In this document: one piece after another, positions 4,810 through 5,014 of the stretch
How the letters are laid out: each line of letters opens with the position of its first letter
Numbering within the stretch: position 1 is the stretch's first letter
Source of the DNA: Hydrogenophaga sp.
GTDB taxonomy: Bacteria > Pseudomonadota > Gammaproteobacteria > Burkholderiales > Burkholderiaceae
Assembly (NCBI GenBank): GCA_025458545.1
Contig: JALOSH010000266.1
Location: forward strand, 1 to 5,014
DNA length: 5,014 nucleotides
Reading direction: 5' to 3'
Notes under the pieces: generated by a model
Databases searched by the model: none
What the model was told of the DNA's origin: nothing
The model's input: the letters and a program-made list of their open reading frames with translations, nothing else
Translations under genes and position numbers: made by a program

Positions 4810-5014
4810 TGAAATCCAAGCTTCGCATTTCCGTCCGCGCCGCCGCAGCGGCACTCACGCTTTCGGCCCTGGCCGCTGCACCGGCGCTGGCCCAGCAGAA
4901 GGCGCCCTGGCACGACATGTGGCCCAGTGCGCCTCCTGCCACGGTGACTTTGGCGAATCCAACGAGGTGTTCACGCCCATCGTCGGTGGCACCACCAAGG
5001 CCGACATCGAGCGG
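4809..5014 (+). CDS. soxD: SoxD, sulfane dehydrogenase cytochrome subunit: 5' end, frameshifted, cut by window
   Basis: This is the start of the c-type cytochrome partner of SoxC. The ATG at 4809 overlaps the soxC stop codon by one base (TGATG), with CAGGTG just upstream. Residues 1-28 form a Sec signal peptide (KSKLRISVR, hydrophobic core, APALA) and are followed by QQKAPWHDM, as expected for SoxD. The frame then goes wrong. The first heme motif, VAQCASCHGDFGESNEVF, followed by TPIVGGTTKADIER, is read from 4919 to the window end in a frame shifted by +2. SoxD proteins normally have about 30-40 residues between these parts, including a conserved AWDIDVRPD-like segment, and none of that is present. 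A deletion of roughly 100 bp, not a multiple of three, fits best. The original frame stays open to the window edge but is meaningless after about residue 37. Family assignment is firm; function as read is doubtful. Confidence 0.82.
   Translation, partial: MKSKLRISVRAAAAALTLSALAAAPALAQQKAPWHDMWPSAPPATVTLANPTRCSRPSSVAPPRPTSS

Noticed and set aside
3781..4854. 357-codon minus-strand frame opposite soxC
   Set aside because: The plus strand encodes an unmistakable SoxC with conserved motifs throughout; the minus frame has no recognisable feature.
1..5014. CRISPR arrays, tRNA or rRNA genes, insertion sequences or integrases
   Set aside because: No regularly spaced repeats, no tRNA-like cloverleaf or rRNA segment and no transposase or integrase domain were seen on either strand.

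Overview
The window is GC-rich DNA, most likely from a betaproteobacterium of the Burkholderiales, probably a sulfur-oxidising member of the Comamonadaceae. I infer this from the protein character, the codon usage, the gene set and the dispersed palindromic repeats. No search was run, so the genus is left open. The whole window is one reduced-sulfur oxidation locus. Two divergent transcription units are separated by a regulatory gap of about 400 bp (roughly 2664-3068).

Layout: 1-387 holds no convincing gene. It contains stacked palindromes (about 50-133 and 231-313) and a good intrinsic terminator (330-362) for the leftward operon. The leftward (minus) operon reads from about 2663 down to 388. 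It encodes a small monoheme cytochrome c (fccA-like), the flavoprotein subunit of flavocytochrome c sulfide dehydrogenase (fccB-like), and a cytochrome c4-like diheme cytochrome. The rightward (plus) operon encodes an ArsR-family repressor (soxR-like), SoxC (the molybdenum subunit of sulfane dehydrogenase) and the beginning of SoxD (its cytochrome subunit), and then runs off the window. The plus genes overlap tightly: soxR/soxC by 8 nt and soxC/soxD by 1 nt.

How the genes work together: FccAB would oxidise sulfide in the periplasm and pass electrons to c-type cytochromes. SoxCD would oxidise the sulfane sulfur carried on SoxY during thiosulfate oxidation. The ArsR-type regulator sits between the two units, beside several short inverted and direct repeats, and could control both in response to reduced sulfur.

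The most notable observation is that two of the key enzymes are broken. fccB loses its frame immediately after its last redox cysteine (about 1236-1239), and its conserved C-terminal tail is found in another frame (1129-1236). soxD loses its frame between the signal peptide and the first heme motif (about 4914-4921), and its CASCHG motif is in another frame. In both places a conserved stretch of tens of residues also appears to be missing, so each looks like a deletion whose length is not a multiple of three, not a single-base error. Either the pathway is decaying in this strain or the assembly is wrong at both spots. I see no wholly new system. The repeats in the regulatory gap, the atypical cysteine layout of the regulator and the paired lesions are the points worth checking.
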